Shown piece by piece: positions 34,114-43,221 of a DNA stretch of 54,700 nucleotides. A model generated the notes under the pieces. The model was not told where the DNA came from. It did not search any database and saw nothing but the letters and a program-made list of their open reading frames with translations. The translations under genes were made by a program, and so were the position numbers. Source of the DNA: an uncultured Roseovarius sp. Its GTDB lineage: Bacteria; Pseudomonadota; Alphaproteobacteria; Rhodobacterales; Rhodobacteraceae. How positions within the stretch are numbered: the first letter of the stretch is position 1; each line of letters starts with the position of its first letter. Location: the NCBI RefSeq assembly GCF_947259555.1, contig NZ_CAMYMD010000098.1, positions 1-54,700 of the forward strand, written 5' to 3'.

Positions 34114-35055
34114 ATGACGCGACGGCGAATTATCATCGACACCGACCCCGGGCAAGACGACGCGGTTGCGATTTTGCTGGCATTGGCCTGCCCGGAGGCG
34201 TTCGATGTCCTGGGCCTGACCTGTGTCGCAGGCAATGTGCCGCTCGACCTGACAACGAGGAACGCACGCATTATATGCGAGTTGGCGGGCAGACCTGATA
34301 TTCGTGTGTTTGCGGGGTGTGATCGGCCGATTGACCGAGATTTGGTGACGGCAGAGCATGTGCACGGCCATTCAGGGCTGGATGGACCAAGCCTGCCCGA
34401 ACCCGAAATGCCACTACAAGATCAGCACGCGGTAGATTTTATCGTGGAGACGGTGCGCGCCCAGCCCCCGGGCCGCGTTACACTGGTTCCGATAGGCCCG
34501 CTCACGAATATTGCCCGCGCGTTCAACTCCGCTCCGGACATAATTAAAAAAGTGAAGGAAATCGTTCTGATGGGCGGCGCGCGTTCCGCCCTTGGCAACG
34601 TCACGCCTGTTGCGGAATTCAACATTCATGTTGATCCACGCGCGGCAGCCTGTGTCGTGTCCTCCGGGGTGCCCCTCACGATGCTGCCTCTCGACGTGAC
34701 CCACAAGGCGCTCGTCACCCGCGCCCGCAACGCCGCCTTTCGTGCCATTGCCACCCCCGTGGGCTGCGCCGTCGCAGAACTGACAGGCTTTCTCGAGCGC
34801 TACAATCCCGCGCGATACGGCGGGGATGGCGCACCGCTGCACGATCCCTGCACGATCGCATGGCTCCTCAGGCCCGATCTTTTCACCGGGCGTGATGTGA
34901 ATGTCGCCATCGAGGTGGAATCCGAGTTGACGATGGGCATGACGGTGGTGGATTGGTGGCGGGTGACACAAAGACCCCTGAATGCACATTTCATCCACGA
35001 TGTCGACGCGCAGGGTTTGTTTGACCTCGTGACCGAAAGGCTGGCCCGACTATGA
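34114..35055 (+). CDS. Nucleoside hydrolase (IUNH family)
   Basis: 313 residues from ATG 34114 with ggag upstream. The calcium-binding signature DTDPGQDDA is at residues 9-17. LTCVAGNVPLDLTTRNA, HGHSGLDGP, LVPIGPLTNIA, VLMGGA and EFNIHVDPRAA complete the family pattern. It hydrolyses the N-glycosidic bond of ribonucleosides in the cytoplasm for purine or pyrimidine salvage. The active-site His of the pyrimidine-preferring group seems present (HDPCTIAW), but base preference cannot be fixed. Its stop overlaps the start of the GNAT gene. Confidence 0.93.
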   Translation: MTRRRIIIDTDPGQDDAVAILLALACPEAFDVLGLTCVAGNVPLDLTTRNARIICELAGRPDIRVFAGCDRPIDRDLVTAEHVHGHSGLDGPSLPEPEMPLQDQHAVDFIVETVRAQPPGRVTLVPIGPLTNIARAFNSAPDIIKKVKEIVLMGGARSALGNVTPVAEFNIHVDPRAAACVVSSGVPLTMLPLDVTHKALVTRARNAAFRAIATPVGCAVAELTGFLERYNPARYGGDGAPLHDPCTIAWLLRPDLFTGRDVNVAIEVESELTMGMTVVDWWRVTQRPLNAHFIHDVDAQGLFDLVTERLARL

Positions 35056-35498
35056 CCGCTCTGACCCTTGCGCGGCCCGACGACCTTGAGCGGCTTGTGC
35101 CACTTGTCGCCGCCTTTCATGGTGAGGCAGGCATCGATCAGGACGACATCACCCGTCGCGCCGCACTAGTGCCGATACTCGAAGGCAGCCCGCACGGCGT
35201 GGCCTATCTCATCGGCCCGGTACGCGCACCAATTGGTTATATCGTCATCAGTTTTGGCTGGTCTGTCGAATACGCGGGTCTTGATGGCTTTGTTGATGAG
35301 CTCTTCATCCGGCCTGGCGTGCGCGGGCGCGGGATTGGGACCGAGGTGATGATCAGCCTGCCTAAGGCGCTAGCTGGCGCGGGATTGAAAGCACTGCATC
35401 TCGAGGTGCGGCGCAGCAATGAAAAAGCGCGGCGGCTGTACGAAAAACTGCGGTTCGCGCCGCGTGATGAATACACTTTGATGACACGTCAGATGTAG
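35052..35498 (+). CDS. GNAT-family N-acetyltransferase
   Basis: 148 residues. The acetyl-CoA loop appears as PGVRGRGIGTEVMISL (R/Q-x-x-G-x-G/A) after DELFIRPGVRG, followed by LHLEVRRSNEKARRLYEKLRF, the conserved C-terminal strand-helix. The substrate cannot be inferred. Its ATG overlaps the nucleoside hydrolase stop (ATGA), so the two are coupled, which may point to a salvage- or damage-related role. Confidence 0.9.
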   Translation: MTALTLARPDDLERLVPLVAAFHGEAGIDQDDITRRAALVPILEGSPHGVAYLIGPVRAPIGYIVISFGWSVEYAGLDGFVDELFIRPGVRGRGIGTEVMISLPKALAGAGLKALHLEVRRSNEKARRLYEKLRFAPRDEYTLMTRQM

Positions 35499-35530
35499 AC
35501 ATTCACGCGACAGAACATAGATTGCGGGGT

Positions 35531-36952
35531 ATGATGCTGACAATTCCCTTTCAGAACAGTTATGGTCAATTGCCGCCGCGTTTCTTCACGCGGCAAACGG
35601 CAGTGCCGGTGCGCGCCCCTAGATTGATCCGGTTCAATACAGATCTGGGCGCGGAATTGGGAGTGTCGGCGAAGGATGAAGCCGCCGTGGCGAATGTCTT
35701 TGCCGGCAATGATGTTCCGCCGGGTGCCGACCCTCTCGCACAGGTTTATGCCGGGCATCAATTTGGCGGATTTTCTCCCCAGCTTGGCGATGGCCGCGCA
35801 CTTCTACTGGGTGAGGTTGTCGATACGCACGGCCAACGCCGCGACATTCAGCTCAAGGGGTCAGGCCCCACGCCCTATAGCCGGATGGGCGACGGGCGCG
35901 CCTGGCTCGGGCCGGTACTGCGCGAATACGTCGTGTCAGAGGCGATGCACGCCCTCGGCCTGCCCACCACACGCGCGCTTGCCGCCGTCGAGACCGGCGA
36001 GCCGGTCTACCGCGAAACCGGCGGCATGCCCGGCGCGGTGCTGACTCGTGTGGCCGCCAGCCACCTGCGCGTCGGCACGTTCCAGTATTTCGCCGCGCGC
36101 CGCGACATCGAAGGGCTGCGCGCGCTCTACGACTATACCGTCACCCGCCATTACCCGCAGATCGAGGGCCCCGCCCATCTGCTGGCCGAGGTGATCCGGC
36201 GGCAGGCTCGGCTGGTGGCGGGCTGGCTGTCGGTGGGCTTCATCCACGGCGTGATGAACACCGATAATACCGCGATTTCCGGCGAGACGATCGATTACGG
36301 CCCCTGCGCCTTCATGGATGTCTATCACCCGCAACAGGTGTTCAGCTCGATCGACGCGCATGGCCGTTATGCCTATGATAATCAAGCGCATGTGATCGTG
36401 TGGAACATGGCGCAGTTTGCCACCGCCCTCGTGCCCCTGATGCCCGATCAGGATGCCGCGATCGAGGAATTCACGGCGCTGGTGCATGCAATGCCAGAGC
36501 AAATCGAGACCGAGTGGCGCCGCGTCTTTGGCCGCAAGATCGGAATTGAAAACGCCAGCGCCGAGGATGCCGCTCTCGTCACCGACCTGCTCGAGCGCAT
36601 GGCCGAGGGGCGTGCCGATTTCACCAATACGTTCCGGGGCCTTCTCGACGGTACCGCGCGCGATCAATTCATTGAGCTCGACGCCTTTGACAAATGGGCC
36701 GAAGACTGGCGTGCGCGGATTGCTCAGGAACGTGACCCCGAGGCGGTGATGCGCGCCGCCAACCCAGCCGTCATCCCGCGCAACCACAGGGTCGAGCAGA
36801 TGATCGACGCGGCCGTCTCGGGCGATTACGCGCCCTTCGATCGGCTTGTGTCGGTGTTGGCGCGACCTTACGAGGATCAGCCCGAGGCCGCAGACCTCAG
36901 ACGCCCGCCCGAGGCGTCGGAGATCGTGCGGGCCACGTTCTGCGGCACCTGA
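35531..36952 (+). CDS. selO: SelO/YdiU protein adenylyltransferase
   Basis: 473 residues from ATG 35531; the neighbouring ATG 35534 is equally possible. SelO motifs are GHQFGGFSPQLGDGRALLLGEV, IQLKGSGPTPYSRMGDGRA, LREYVVSEAMHALGLPTTRALA, SVGFIHGVMNTDNTAISGETIDYGPCAFMD (all cited as landmarks). It is a pseudokinase that transfers AMP to Ser/Thr/Tyr of proteins, in redox stress. The C-terminus ends CGT, placing Cys third from the end, where animal SelO has selenocysteine. It is convergent with the next gene with no gap. Confidence 0.93.
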   Translation: MMLTIPFQNSYGQLPPRFFTRQTAVPVRAPRLIRFNTDLGAELGVSAKDEAAVANVFAGNDVPPGADPLAQVYAGHQFGGFSPQLGDGRALLLGEVVDTHGQRRDIQLKGSGPTPYSRMGDGRAWLGPVLREYVVSEAMHALGLPTTRALAAVETGEPVYRETGGMPGAVLTRVAASHLRVGTFQYFAARRDIEGLRALYDYTVTRHYPQIEGPAHLLAEVIRRQARLVAGWLSVGFIHGVMNTDNTAISGETIDYGPCAFMDVYHPQQVFSSIDAHGRYAYDNQAHVIVWNMAQFATALVPLMPDQDAAIEEFTALVHAMPEQIETEWRRVFGRKIGIENASAEDAALVTDLLERMAEGRADFTNTFRGLLDGTARDQFIELDAFDKWAEDWRARIAQERDPEAVMRAANPAVIPRNHRVEQMIDAAVSGDYAPFDRLVSVLARPYEDQPEAADLRRPPEASEIVRATFCGT

Positions 36953-37591
36953 TCACTTGTCGCGCAGCCGCCGGAAGAGGCGCGGATTGCGGCGGATGAA
37001 TTCGTCGATCACACCGGTGAACCCGCCATAGGCCTGCCCCTTGAGATAGGCGAAGCCCGACGCCGCGCCGAGACCTGCCCCGATCATGTCGATGATCAGG
37101 TCGCCCATCGTGTCCATCAGCCCGGATCTCTGCATATTCATGCCGAAACTCTGATCCATGGCAAATTCGAAGATCTCCCACAGCGTGCCGATGGACAGCC
37201 CGAAGCAGAAGGCAAAGAACGCCACCGCCGCGGGCGGCGCGGCATAGCGGTCGCCCTGAAACATCATGAAAACAAGAACAAAGCCGATCAGCCCGAACCC
37301 GATGGCCGAGCCTGCATGCATCACGATATCCCACCACCAGAACCGCTCGTAAAAATCCAGCACCTCGCCGGCGAAAAGCGTGGCGCCGACAAAGACCACG
37401 ATGGCCGTGAGGAAACTGGGCGGCACGTCGATCTCGGCCCATCGCGCCACCACCACGGGGGCCATCGACAGCGCTAGCGTGGCAAGCGCGATAAAGGCCA
37501 GCGACCATTCCCGCGTGACCAGCGCATCGAGTGCGATCAGCCCGAGCGCCATCCAGATCAGGCGAGTGATCAGGGTCTGGCCGGAAAACAT
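36953..37591 (-). CDS. YjdF/DUF2238-like integral membrane protein
   Basis: 212 residues from ATG 37591, directly after the strong site aggaggcagc. Six membrane helices are apparent, with the family landmarks VLDFYERFWWWDIVMHAGSAIGFGLIGF and IGTLWEIFEFAMDQSFGMNMQRSGLMDTMGDLIIDMIGAGLGA (cited for WWWD-MH, WEIFEF and DTMGDLI-D). The function is unknown. It is convergent with selO without a gap and divergent from the EEP-family gene. Confidence 0.85.
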   Translation of the reverse strand: MFSGQTLITRLIWMALGLIALDALVTREWSLAFIALATLALSMAPVVVARWAEIDVPPSFLTAIVVFVGATLFAGEVLDFYERFWWWDIVMHAGSAIGFGLIGFVLVFMMFQGDRYAAPPAAVAFFAFCFGLSIGTLWEIFEFAMDQSFGMNMQRSGLMDTMGDLIIDMIGAGLGAASGFAYLKGQAYGGFTGVIDEFIRRNPRLFRRLRDK

Positions 37592-37628
37592 GCTGCCTCC
37601 TGTCATTTTTCGATGCTATCAGGGGATA

Positions 37629-38330
37629 ATGAGGGCGTCGATGATCCGGATTGCAAGTTATAACCTTCAGAAATGTGTGGGGCTCGACCTGCGCCGCAGG
37701 CCGGATCGCATCCTGAATGTGATCGCCGACCTCGCCGCGCAGGTGGTGGTCCTGCAGGAGGCCGACAAGCGCCTCAGCCCGCGCATGGCCGCCCTGCCCC
37801 ACGAGATGGCCGAGGCCGAGGGCTGGCAGGTGGTGGAATTCGGCCAGCCCGGCGGCTCGCTCGGCTGGCATGGCAACGCGATGCTGCTGCGGCCCGGCCT
37901 GCGGGTGATCGAGACCCAGCATATCGAGCTCCCGGGGCTGGAGCCGCGCGGCGCGGTGCGCGCCGATCTGGAAACCAATCTGGGCCGGTTGCGCGTGGTC
38001 GGGCTACATCTGGGGCTGGTGCGGCGCTACCGGCTGTTGCAGGTCGCCGCGATCATGCGAGCGCTGGCGCGGCTGGCGCCCTGCCCCACGGTGCTGGCGG
38101 GTGATTTCAACGACTGGCGCGGCGGGGCTGCCCTGGACGCCGTGGCGCAAGGTGTCGCGTTCATTTCCACGCGCCCCAGTTTTCCCGCACTCCGCCCAGT
38201 CGCGCGGCTCGACCGACTGGCCATCAGCGACGAACTGGTGGCCTGTAGAGCGGGGGTTCATGTTGCACGCCCAGCGCGGGTGGCCTCGGATCACTTGCCG
38301 GTCTGGGCGGATCTGGAGCCCAGGAAATAG
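37629..38330 (+). CDS. Endonuclease/exonuclease/phosphatase family protein
   Basis: 233 residues. ATG 37629 with agggga upstream is preferred; ATG 37641 is an internal alternative. EEP-fold motifs are SYNLQKCVG (metal Asn), VVLQEADKR (catalytic Glu), VGLHLGLVRRYRLLQV, VLAGDFNDW (Asp/Asn) and the C-terminal SDHLPVWADL (His). It is a Mg-dependent phosphodiesterase acting on nucleic acid or a small phosphodiester. There is no signal peptide. The substrate is unknown. Confidence 0.9.
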   Translation: MRASMIRIASYNLQKCVGLDLRRRPDRILNVIADLAAQVVVLQEADKRLSPRMAALPHEMAEAEGWQVVEFGQPGGSLGWHGNAMLLRPGLRVIETQHIELPGLEPRGAVRADLETNLGRLRVVGLHLGLVRRYRLLQVAAIMRALARLAPCPTVLAGDFNDWRGGAALDAVAQGVAFISTRPSFPALRPVARLDRLAISDELVACRAGVHVARPARVASDHLPVWADLEPRK

Positions 38331-38370
38331 GCCAAGCGCCGACAACCCGATGTCACTCTGCGTCGCGCCA

Positions 38371-38402
38371 CGCGTGTTGCCCCAGGCAGACAACGACACG
38401 CG
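38371..38402. terminator. Hairpin between convergent genes
   Basis: Arms cgcgtgt (38371-38377) and acacgcg (38396-38402) are perfect and extend inward by ttg/caa with one bulge. It lies between the convergent EEP and response-regulator genes. No T run follows, so termination is probable but not certain. Confidence 0.45.
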
Positions 38403-38430
38403 CAGGGATGTTCTTCAATATGTGCGCAGC

Positions 38431-39042
38431 TCAGTTAAAGCCCATGTCGCGGGCCAACATCGCCGCGTGCGTGCGGTTTTTTGCGCCCAGTTTGCGTGAG
38501 AGAGTCTTGAGATGCAGCTTAACCGTGACTTCCTGAATATCGAGATCACGGGCAATTTCCTTGTTAGACTTGCCTTGTGAAACGCCGACCAGAACATCCC
38601 TTTCTCGCGGGGTCAGCTTCAGCGACTTGAGAGGGTTTTCATCGACATCTGGGGCAAGAAACTCAAGCGGTTTGTAGATTTCACCCCGCGCCATCTGGCG
38701 CACAGCCGAGATAAGAGACTGCGGATCGAGTGTCTTGGGCACAAAACCCGCCGCACCAGAGCGCAATGCGCGGCGCGCCACCTCCGGCGTCGCGGTGCCG
38801 GACAGTATGGCGACCGGGCAATTCGCACGCGCTCTCATAATGGCAAGGCCCGCGAGCGAATCCATTCCCGGCATCTTGAAATCAAGCAGCACCAGATCGA
38901 ATGGCGCCTTGTCCTTCTCCACCGCAAGCGCCGCATCAAGGCTATCTGCAACATAAACCTCGAACTCTGCCTGTGTGCGCAGGTAGGCCGCGATCGTCTC
39001 GCGCACCAGATCGTGATCGTCGGCCAACAGCAGTCTCGTCAT
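38431..39042 (-). CDS. LuxR/NarL-type response regulator
   Basis: 203 residues from ATG 39042. The receiver domain has the acidic pair LLLADDHD, phosphoacceptor Asp54 (VLLDFKMPG), SGT and Lys103 (FVPKTLD). The C-terminal LuxR HTH is LTPRERDVLVGVSQGKSNKEIARDLDIQEVTVKLHLKTLSRKLG (about residues 140-185, landmark QGKSNKEIA). It should bind DNA when phosphorylated. The divergent hybrid kinase is the obvious partner. The intergenic region has two palindromes that may be its sites. Confidence 0.93.
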   Translation of the reverse strand: MTRLLLADDHDLVRETIAAYLRTQAEFEVYVADSLDAALAVEKDKAPFDLVLLDFKMPGMDSLAGLAIMRARANCPVAILSGTATPEVARRALRSGAAGFVPKTLDPQSLISAVRQMARGEIYKPLEFLAPDVDENPLKSLKLTPRERDVLVGVSQGKSNKEIARDLDIQEVTVKLHLKTLSRKLGAKNRTHAAMLARDMGFN

Positions 39043-39148
39043 CGGCGCACCTTTCACGCGGCTATAAAATAGTTCTTCTCCAACGCGAAATATGCTGCCA
39101 TCCGACCAATGACAATCCCGTGATCGGCTGTGAGCGGGCAGCGGGGGA

Positions 39149-39166
39149 TGATCAAAACCTTGATCA
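39149..39166. promoter_or_regulatory. Inverted repeat, candidate operator
   Basis: tgatcaa-aacc-ttgatca, perfect 7-base arms, about 105 bases upstream of the response-regulator start. It resembles an FNR box turned inside out (ATCAA-n4-TTGAT), so it is not an FNR site. It could be the site of the adjacent LuxR-type regulator. Confidence 0.45.
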
Positions 39167-39379
39167 CATTATTCCGCGTCGGGGAAATTCACACATTTAT
39201 CCAGGCGTTTGGCATGTCTCATTCGGCTCCGAAAGCCGCTCATCGCTCCGGATCACGGTCACGGCCCCATGAGGGTGCGTGACAAAGGGCCAGTTTGGCT
39301 GGTATTAATGTATATGCAAAGTTGGCCTTTAGGGCATGCATTGTCTAAACACACAGCATCTGGCAATCGGACTGGATCG

Positions 39380-39405
39380 GTGTTCAATGACAGTCTCTTG
39401 AACAC
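39380..39405 (+). promoter_or_regulatory. Long inverted repeat in the leader of the hybrid kinase
   Basis: gtgttcaa (39380-39387) and ttgaacac (39398-39405) are perfect 8-base arms. Outer cggact (39367-39372) and agtccg (39407-39412) extend the stem with internal bulges. It ends just before the ribosome site (caagg) and start codon at 39426, so it may be an operator or a leader hairpin affecting translation. Confidence 0.5.
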
Positions 39406-39425
39406 TAGTCCGGTCAAGGCCCGCC

Positions 39426-41993
39426 ATGTCACTTTCCAGAACACATTGGATCAATTCGCAGGGGCGCAAGCTGCTTGTGGCGTTGAGCGTACTTGCGGCC
39501 GGCTGCATGGTGGCTGCCATTGTGCTCACCGTCGAGGTATTCGTCCGCCTCGATGAGTTCGCCAGCGCCAATCAGGACAACGTGCAATGGACGACCTCGC
39601 GGCTGGAAGTCGATCAACTGAAGTTTCTCGCCGCCCTCAGCGCCATGAGCGGACCAGACAGCGGCGAGGTAGAACGTGTGCGCAGACGATACGACGTGCT
39701 TTACAGTCGGGTCGAGACCCTTCGCAGCGCACCTGTCTACCGCGAGATCCTCGGCACCGAGGAGGGTCGTGGCGGCATTGATCGGCTTTCAGGGCTGATG
39801 GAAGGGATGGTGTCGGACATCGACAGTGATCCGGCCAACCTGTTTGCGGCGCGTCGGCGGCTAACTGAACTGGGCAACCAGATGGCCGAGCCAATCCGCA
39901 AGATCGCGACACTGGGTCTGACCGCGGACGCCAAGCGGTCAGATGCAGAACGCGCAGCTCTCACGTCAAAGATCATCACTCTCACGATTTTCATTCTGAT
40001 GAAGCTTACGGCGCTCTTTGTCGTGCTTGTTCTGGTCTGGCGCCTCTACCTGAGCCACAGGGCACAAGCCGAGCAGAGCAAGAGCGATTCGAACCGGCTG
40101 GAGACAATCCTGAACACATCCCGCGATGCGGTTCTGGTCCTTGGACCCGATGGCCGGATCATCGATACCAACGCGCGCGCAAGCGAAATGCTCGGAGTGC
40201 CCCGCGATGCCGCGGTTTCGATGGAACCGGGCGATTTTCTGTTTTGCAAACAGGAGGATGGAAGCCTTGAGCCGGTCTGCGGCCGCAAGATGCCGGACGC
40301 CTGCCGCGACGGTCCGCATCAGCGTGACGATCTCGTCGTGCGGCAGATCAACGGGAGCGTCTCTCCCGCCGAGCTGTCGGCCGATCTTGCAGCACGGGGC
40401 AATGACACGATCTGCATTTGTTTCATTCGCGACATCTCCGAGCGTGTCGAAGCGGAACGCCAGATTGCCAGCGCCAGAGACCGGGCCCTGGCCGGAGAAC
40501 GCGCCAAGGCGCGTTTTCTGGCGATGATCAGCCACGAGATGCGGACGCCGCTGAACGGCATCCTTGGTGCCCTCGAATTGCTGAACGATACCGATCTGAC
40601 CCGGGATCAACTGAAATATACCCGCATCATGCAGTCGTCGGGACAATTGCTGTTGACCCAGATCACGGATGCGCTCGACCTGACGCAGGCCGCCGCAAAA
40701 CAGATCGTGTTGCGACCGTCGGTTTTCGATCTCGATCAGTTGCTCGTGGAGCTGGTCGAGACTCAGCAAGCGCCGGCATGGGCGCGGGGCAATCGGCTCC
40801 GGCTTCTGGGCCCTCGGGGGGGGCTTGGCACGGTCTACGGCGACCGTGCGCGCATATATCAGGTCCTTCTCAATCTCGTGTCGAATGCGATCAAGTTCAC
40901 AAGCGATGGCGAGATCACATTGGAAGCGATCCGGACTGGAGACGGTGAAGATGACGCGGACCTGATCGAGTTTCAAATCGCTGATACGGGCATTGGTATC
41001 CGCGAGGCCGATCTGGAGCACGTGTTCGAGGACTTTGTGCGCGCAACCGATATCACCGGCGAGCAAGCCGAAGGCACCGGCTTGGGACTTGGCATCGCGC
41101 GCCAGCTGGTCAAACTCATGCAGGGCCGCATCGGAGTAGAAAGCGAGATCGGAGAGGGCAGCCTATTTTGGGTGCGCCTACCGTTGCCATGTGGCACCGG
41201 GACCGGCGTCGCGGAGGACGGCACCCAGAAGGCGCAACGCGAAGAGACCGTGGCGCAAACGGCCGGATTACAAGTCCTCGTGGTCGAGGACAACACGAAC
41301 AACCGGGTCGTGATCGAGGCCATGCTGAGGGCTGACGGTCATATCGTGACCCTTGCCTGTGACGGCGTCGAGGCACTGGCGCAGGCGCAAATCCAACGCT
41401 TTGACCTTATTCTCATGGACATCAACATGCCCGGTATCGACGGCATCAAGACGAGCCACAGCATAAGGGCGGGGAAAGGACCGAACGCGCAGACGCCGAT
41501 TGTCGTTCTCACTGCCTACGCGACGGCACCTGACGTGGATGAATTGCGCGCCGCCGGTCTCGACAGATTGAAGTCCAAACCATTGGGCCGTGACACTTTG
41601 CGAACGATCCTCTCGGGGACAATGGCCTCGCGAACACTCCGGGCGCAGACACCGCCCCAGGTTGACAGGCGATATCTGGATGAGCTGCGCAAAACCCTGC
41701 CACCGGCAAGGATCGATCATCTGCTGAGCCGCTTCAAGGCGGAGGGCGATGCTCTTCTGGCCGATATCGCGGGGAACAGTTTGCAGGAGCCGGATGGCCT
41801 GGCTGATCGCATGCACCAGCTCGCCGGAACAGCCGCGACCATAGGGGCGTTGGCGCTGCAGGGGCTTCTGGTGCGCGCTGAGACCCATATCCGGTCAGGG
41901 CTGACGTCACGCGCGAGGGTTACCCTCGCGGAACTGCCGGATCTCTGGCAACGGACGCTGAGCCAACTGGCGCAAAGCACCCCGATCGCATGA
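39426..41993 (+). CDS. Hybrid sensor histidine kinase (PAS-HisKA-HATPase-REC-Hpt)
   Basis: 855 residues. Two membrane helices (about 16-40 and 184-206) enclose a periplasmic helical sensor of about 140 residues. A PAS-like domain follows (residues 222-340), then HisKA with His370 (MISHEMRTPLNGIL), HATPase_c (LLNLVSNAIKFT, DTGIGI, GTGLGLGIA), a receiver with Asp665 (LILMDINMPG) and an Hpt domain with His797 (RMHQLAGTA). This is a complete four-step phosphorelay in one chain, so the final phosphate can go to the divergent LuxR-type regulator. The signal is unknown. It is followed 115 bases later by an RND efflux pair. Confidence 0.93.
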   Translation: MSLSRTHWINSQGRKLLVALSVLAAGCMVAAIVLTVEVFVRLDEFASANQDNVQWTTSRLEVDQLKFLAALSAMSGPDSGEVERVRRRYDVLYSRVETLRSAPVYREILGTEEGRGGIDRLSGLMEGMVSDIDSDPANLFAARRRLTELGNQMAEPIRKIATLGLTADAKRSDAERAALTSKIITLTIFILMKLTALFVVLVLVWRLYLSHRAQAEQSKSDSNRLETILNTSRDAVLVLGPDGRIIDTNARASEMLGVPRDAAVSMEPGDFLFCKQEDGSLEPVCGRKMPDACRDGPHQRDDLVVRQINGSVSPAELSADLAARGNDTICICFIRDISERVEAERQIASARDRALAGERAKARFLAMISHEMRTPLNGILGALELLNDTDLTRDQLKYTRIMQSSGQLLLTQITDALDLTQAAAKQIVLRPSVFDLDQLLVELVETQQAPAWARGNRLRLLGPRGGLGTVYGDRARIYQVLLNLVSNAIKFTSDGEITLEAIRTGDGEDDADLIEFQIADTGIGIREADLEHVFEDFVRATDITGEQAEGTGLGLGIARQLVKLMQGRIGVESEIGEGSLFWVRLPLPCGTGTGVAEDGTQKAQREETVAQTAGLQVLVVEDNTNNRVVIEAMLRADGHIVTLACDGVEALAQAQIQRFDLILMDINMPGIDGIKTSHSIRAGKGPNAQTPIVVLTAYATAPDVDELRAAGLDRLKSKPLGRDTLRTILSGTMASRTLRAQTPPQVDRRYLDELRKTLPPARIDHLLSRFKAEGDALLADIAGNSLQEPDGLADRMHQLAGTAATIGALALQGLLVRAETHIRSGLTSRARVTLAELPDLWQRTLSQLAQSTPIA

Positions 41994-42108
41994 CGCGGTT
42001 CACTAAAAGTTGCCTTTCTTTAGGCTTACTATAACTATGCAACGGTCTACACTGGTGCCACCGCGGGCTTGAACGCGGTCGAGACGAGCGAACAGGATCC
42101 CTCAGACC

Positions 42109-43221
42109 ATGCCGATCTGGAAACAACTGCTGGTCCTTTGCATGTTGGCTGGAGCCGCGTATGGCGGTTATGAGGCCTATCAGGTCTATCTGGCGCCGCA
42201 AGCCGAGGTTGACAAACCCCAACGTGGTGCGCGTCCGGTCTCGGTCGAGGTTGCGCGAGCAGAGCGCCGCCTGATGCAGAAAACGATCGAGGCGGTCGGG
42301 ACCACCCGCGCGATGCAGTCCATAGACATCGTGCCCGAGACAGACGGTCGCCTGGTAGATCTGGCCATCAGGCCGGGAACCGAGGTGACAAAGGGCGACA
42401 TCCTCGCCCAACTCGACGACACCATCCAGCGCGCTGATCTGGCCGAGGCCGAGGCGGTGCTTGTGGAACAACGACAGACCCTCGACCGCACCCGGCTGCT
42501 GCGCCAGACCAATGCGGTTTCGCAAGCCTCAGAAGAAGAGGCCGTTGCCCGTTTGGCAGAGGCCGAAGCCGAGGTTGAACGCGCTCGTCGCAGGCTTTCG
42601 GACCGCGTGATAACCGCGCCCTTCTCGGGCGTCGTGGGGCTGACGAACTATACCATTGGTGCGCGCGTCACAGAAGGCCAGGTCCTGACACGGCTCGATG
42701 ATCTCAATCAGGTCGAGGTGGAATTCTCGTTGCCCGAAACGGTATTCGCGCGTGTGCGGCAAGGCCAGGCCATCATAGCGCACAGTGCCGCCTTCGCTGA
42801 CCGCAGTTTTACCGGCACGGTCGATGTGGTCGATAGCCGCATAGATCCGTTGAGCCGGTCTTTCCGCGCGCGCGCGCTCATCCCAAACCCCGATAGCGCC
42901 CTGCCCGCAGGCATGTTCCTGTCGCTGACTCTCGTGCTGGAGGAAAGCGAGCAGATCACGGTGCCCGAGGAGGCACTGATCTTTCAGGCTGCGGAAACCT
43001 ATGTCTTTGTCCCGGAAGACGGCAAGGCCAGCCGGCGTGTCGTGATCGCGGGTCAGCGAAAGGACGGACAGGTCTCGATCATTTCGGGTCTCGAGAGCGG
43101 CGAGGAAGTCCTCATTCGTGGCCTGCAAAGGGTGCGCGATGGCACGCCGCTCAACATCATCGGAAGCGACCGCGATGCCACCGCCGCCACGGATGATGCC
43201 AAGCCGGAAAGCGCGACATGA
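42109..43221 (+). CDS. RND efflux periplasmic adaptor (membrane fusion protein)
   Basis: 370 residues. One N-terminal signal-anchor helix (LLVLCMLAGAAYGGYEAYQVYL) precedes lipoyl halves (VPETDGRLVDLAIRPGTEVTKGD and TAPFSGVVGLTNYTIGARVTEGQ), a coiled-coil hairpin between them, and a beta-barrel (QVEVEFSLPETVFARVRQGQ). It links an RND pump to an outer-membrane channel in the periplasm. Its last 4 bases overlap the permease start. No TolC-type gene is nearby. The substrate is unknown. Confidence 0.93.
   Translation: MPIWKQLLVLCMLAGAAYGGYEAYQVYLAPQAEVDKPQRGARPVSVEVARAERRLMQKTIEAVGTTRAMQSIDIVPETDGRLVDLAIRPGTEVTKGDILAQLDDTIQRADLAEAEAVLVEQRQTLDRTRLLRQTNAVSQASEEEAVARLAEAEAEVERARRRLSDRVITAPFSGVVGLTNYTIGARVTEGQVLTRLDDLNQVEVEFSLPETVFARVRQGQAIIAHSAAFADRSFTGTVDVVDSRIDPLSRSFRARALIPNPDSALPAGMFLSLTLVLEESEQITVPEEALIFQAAETYVFVPEDGKASRRVVIAGQRKDGQVSIISGLESGEEVLIRGLQRVRDGTPLNIIGSDRDATAATDDAKPESAT

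Larger units (their letters stand above)
39043..39425. other. 383 bp divergent regulatory region
   Basis: It lies between the response regulator (leftward) and the hybrid kinase (rightward). No gene is seen. It is AT-richer than the coding DNA (for example tattaatgtatatgcaaag at about 39301-39320, likely promoter) and contains two distinct inverted repeats listed separately. Confidence 0.7.

Noticed and set aside
33834..34298. 154-residue frame upstream of the nucleoside hydrolase
   Set aside because: Overlaps the true gene in another frame and lacks a ribosome site.
39149..39166. Interpretation of TGATCAA-n4-TTGATCA as an FNR box
   Set aside because: FNR sites read TTGAT-n4-ATCAA; here the half-sites are in the opposite order.
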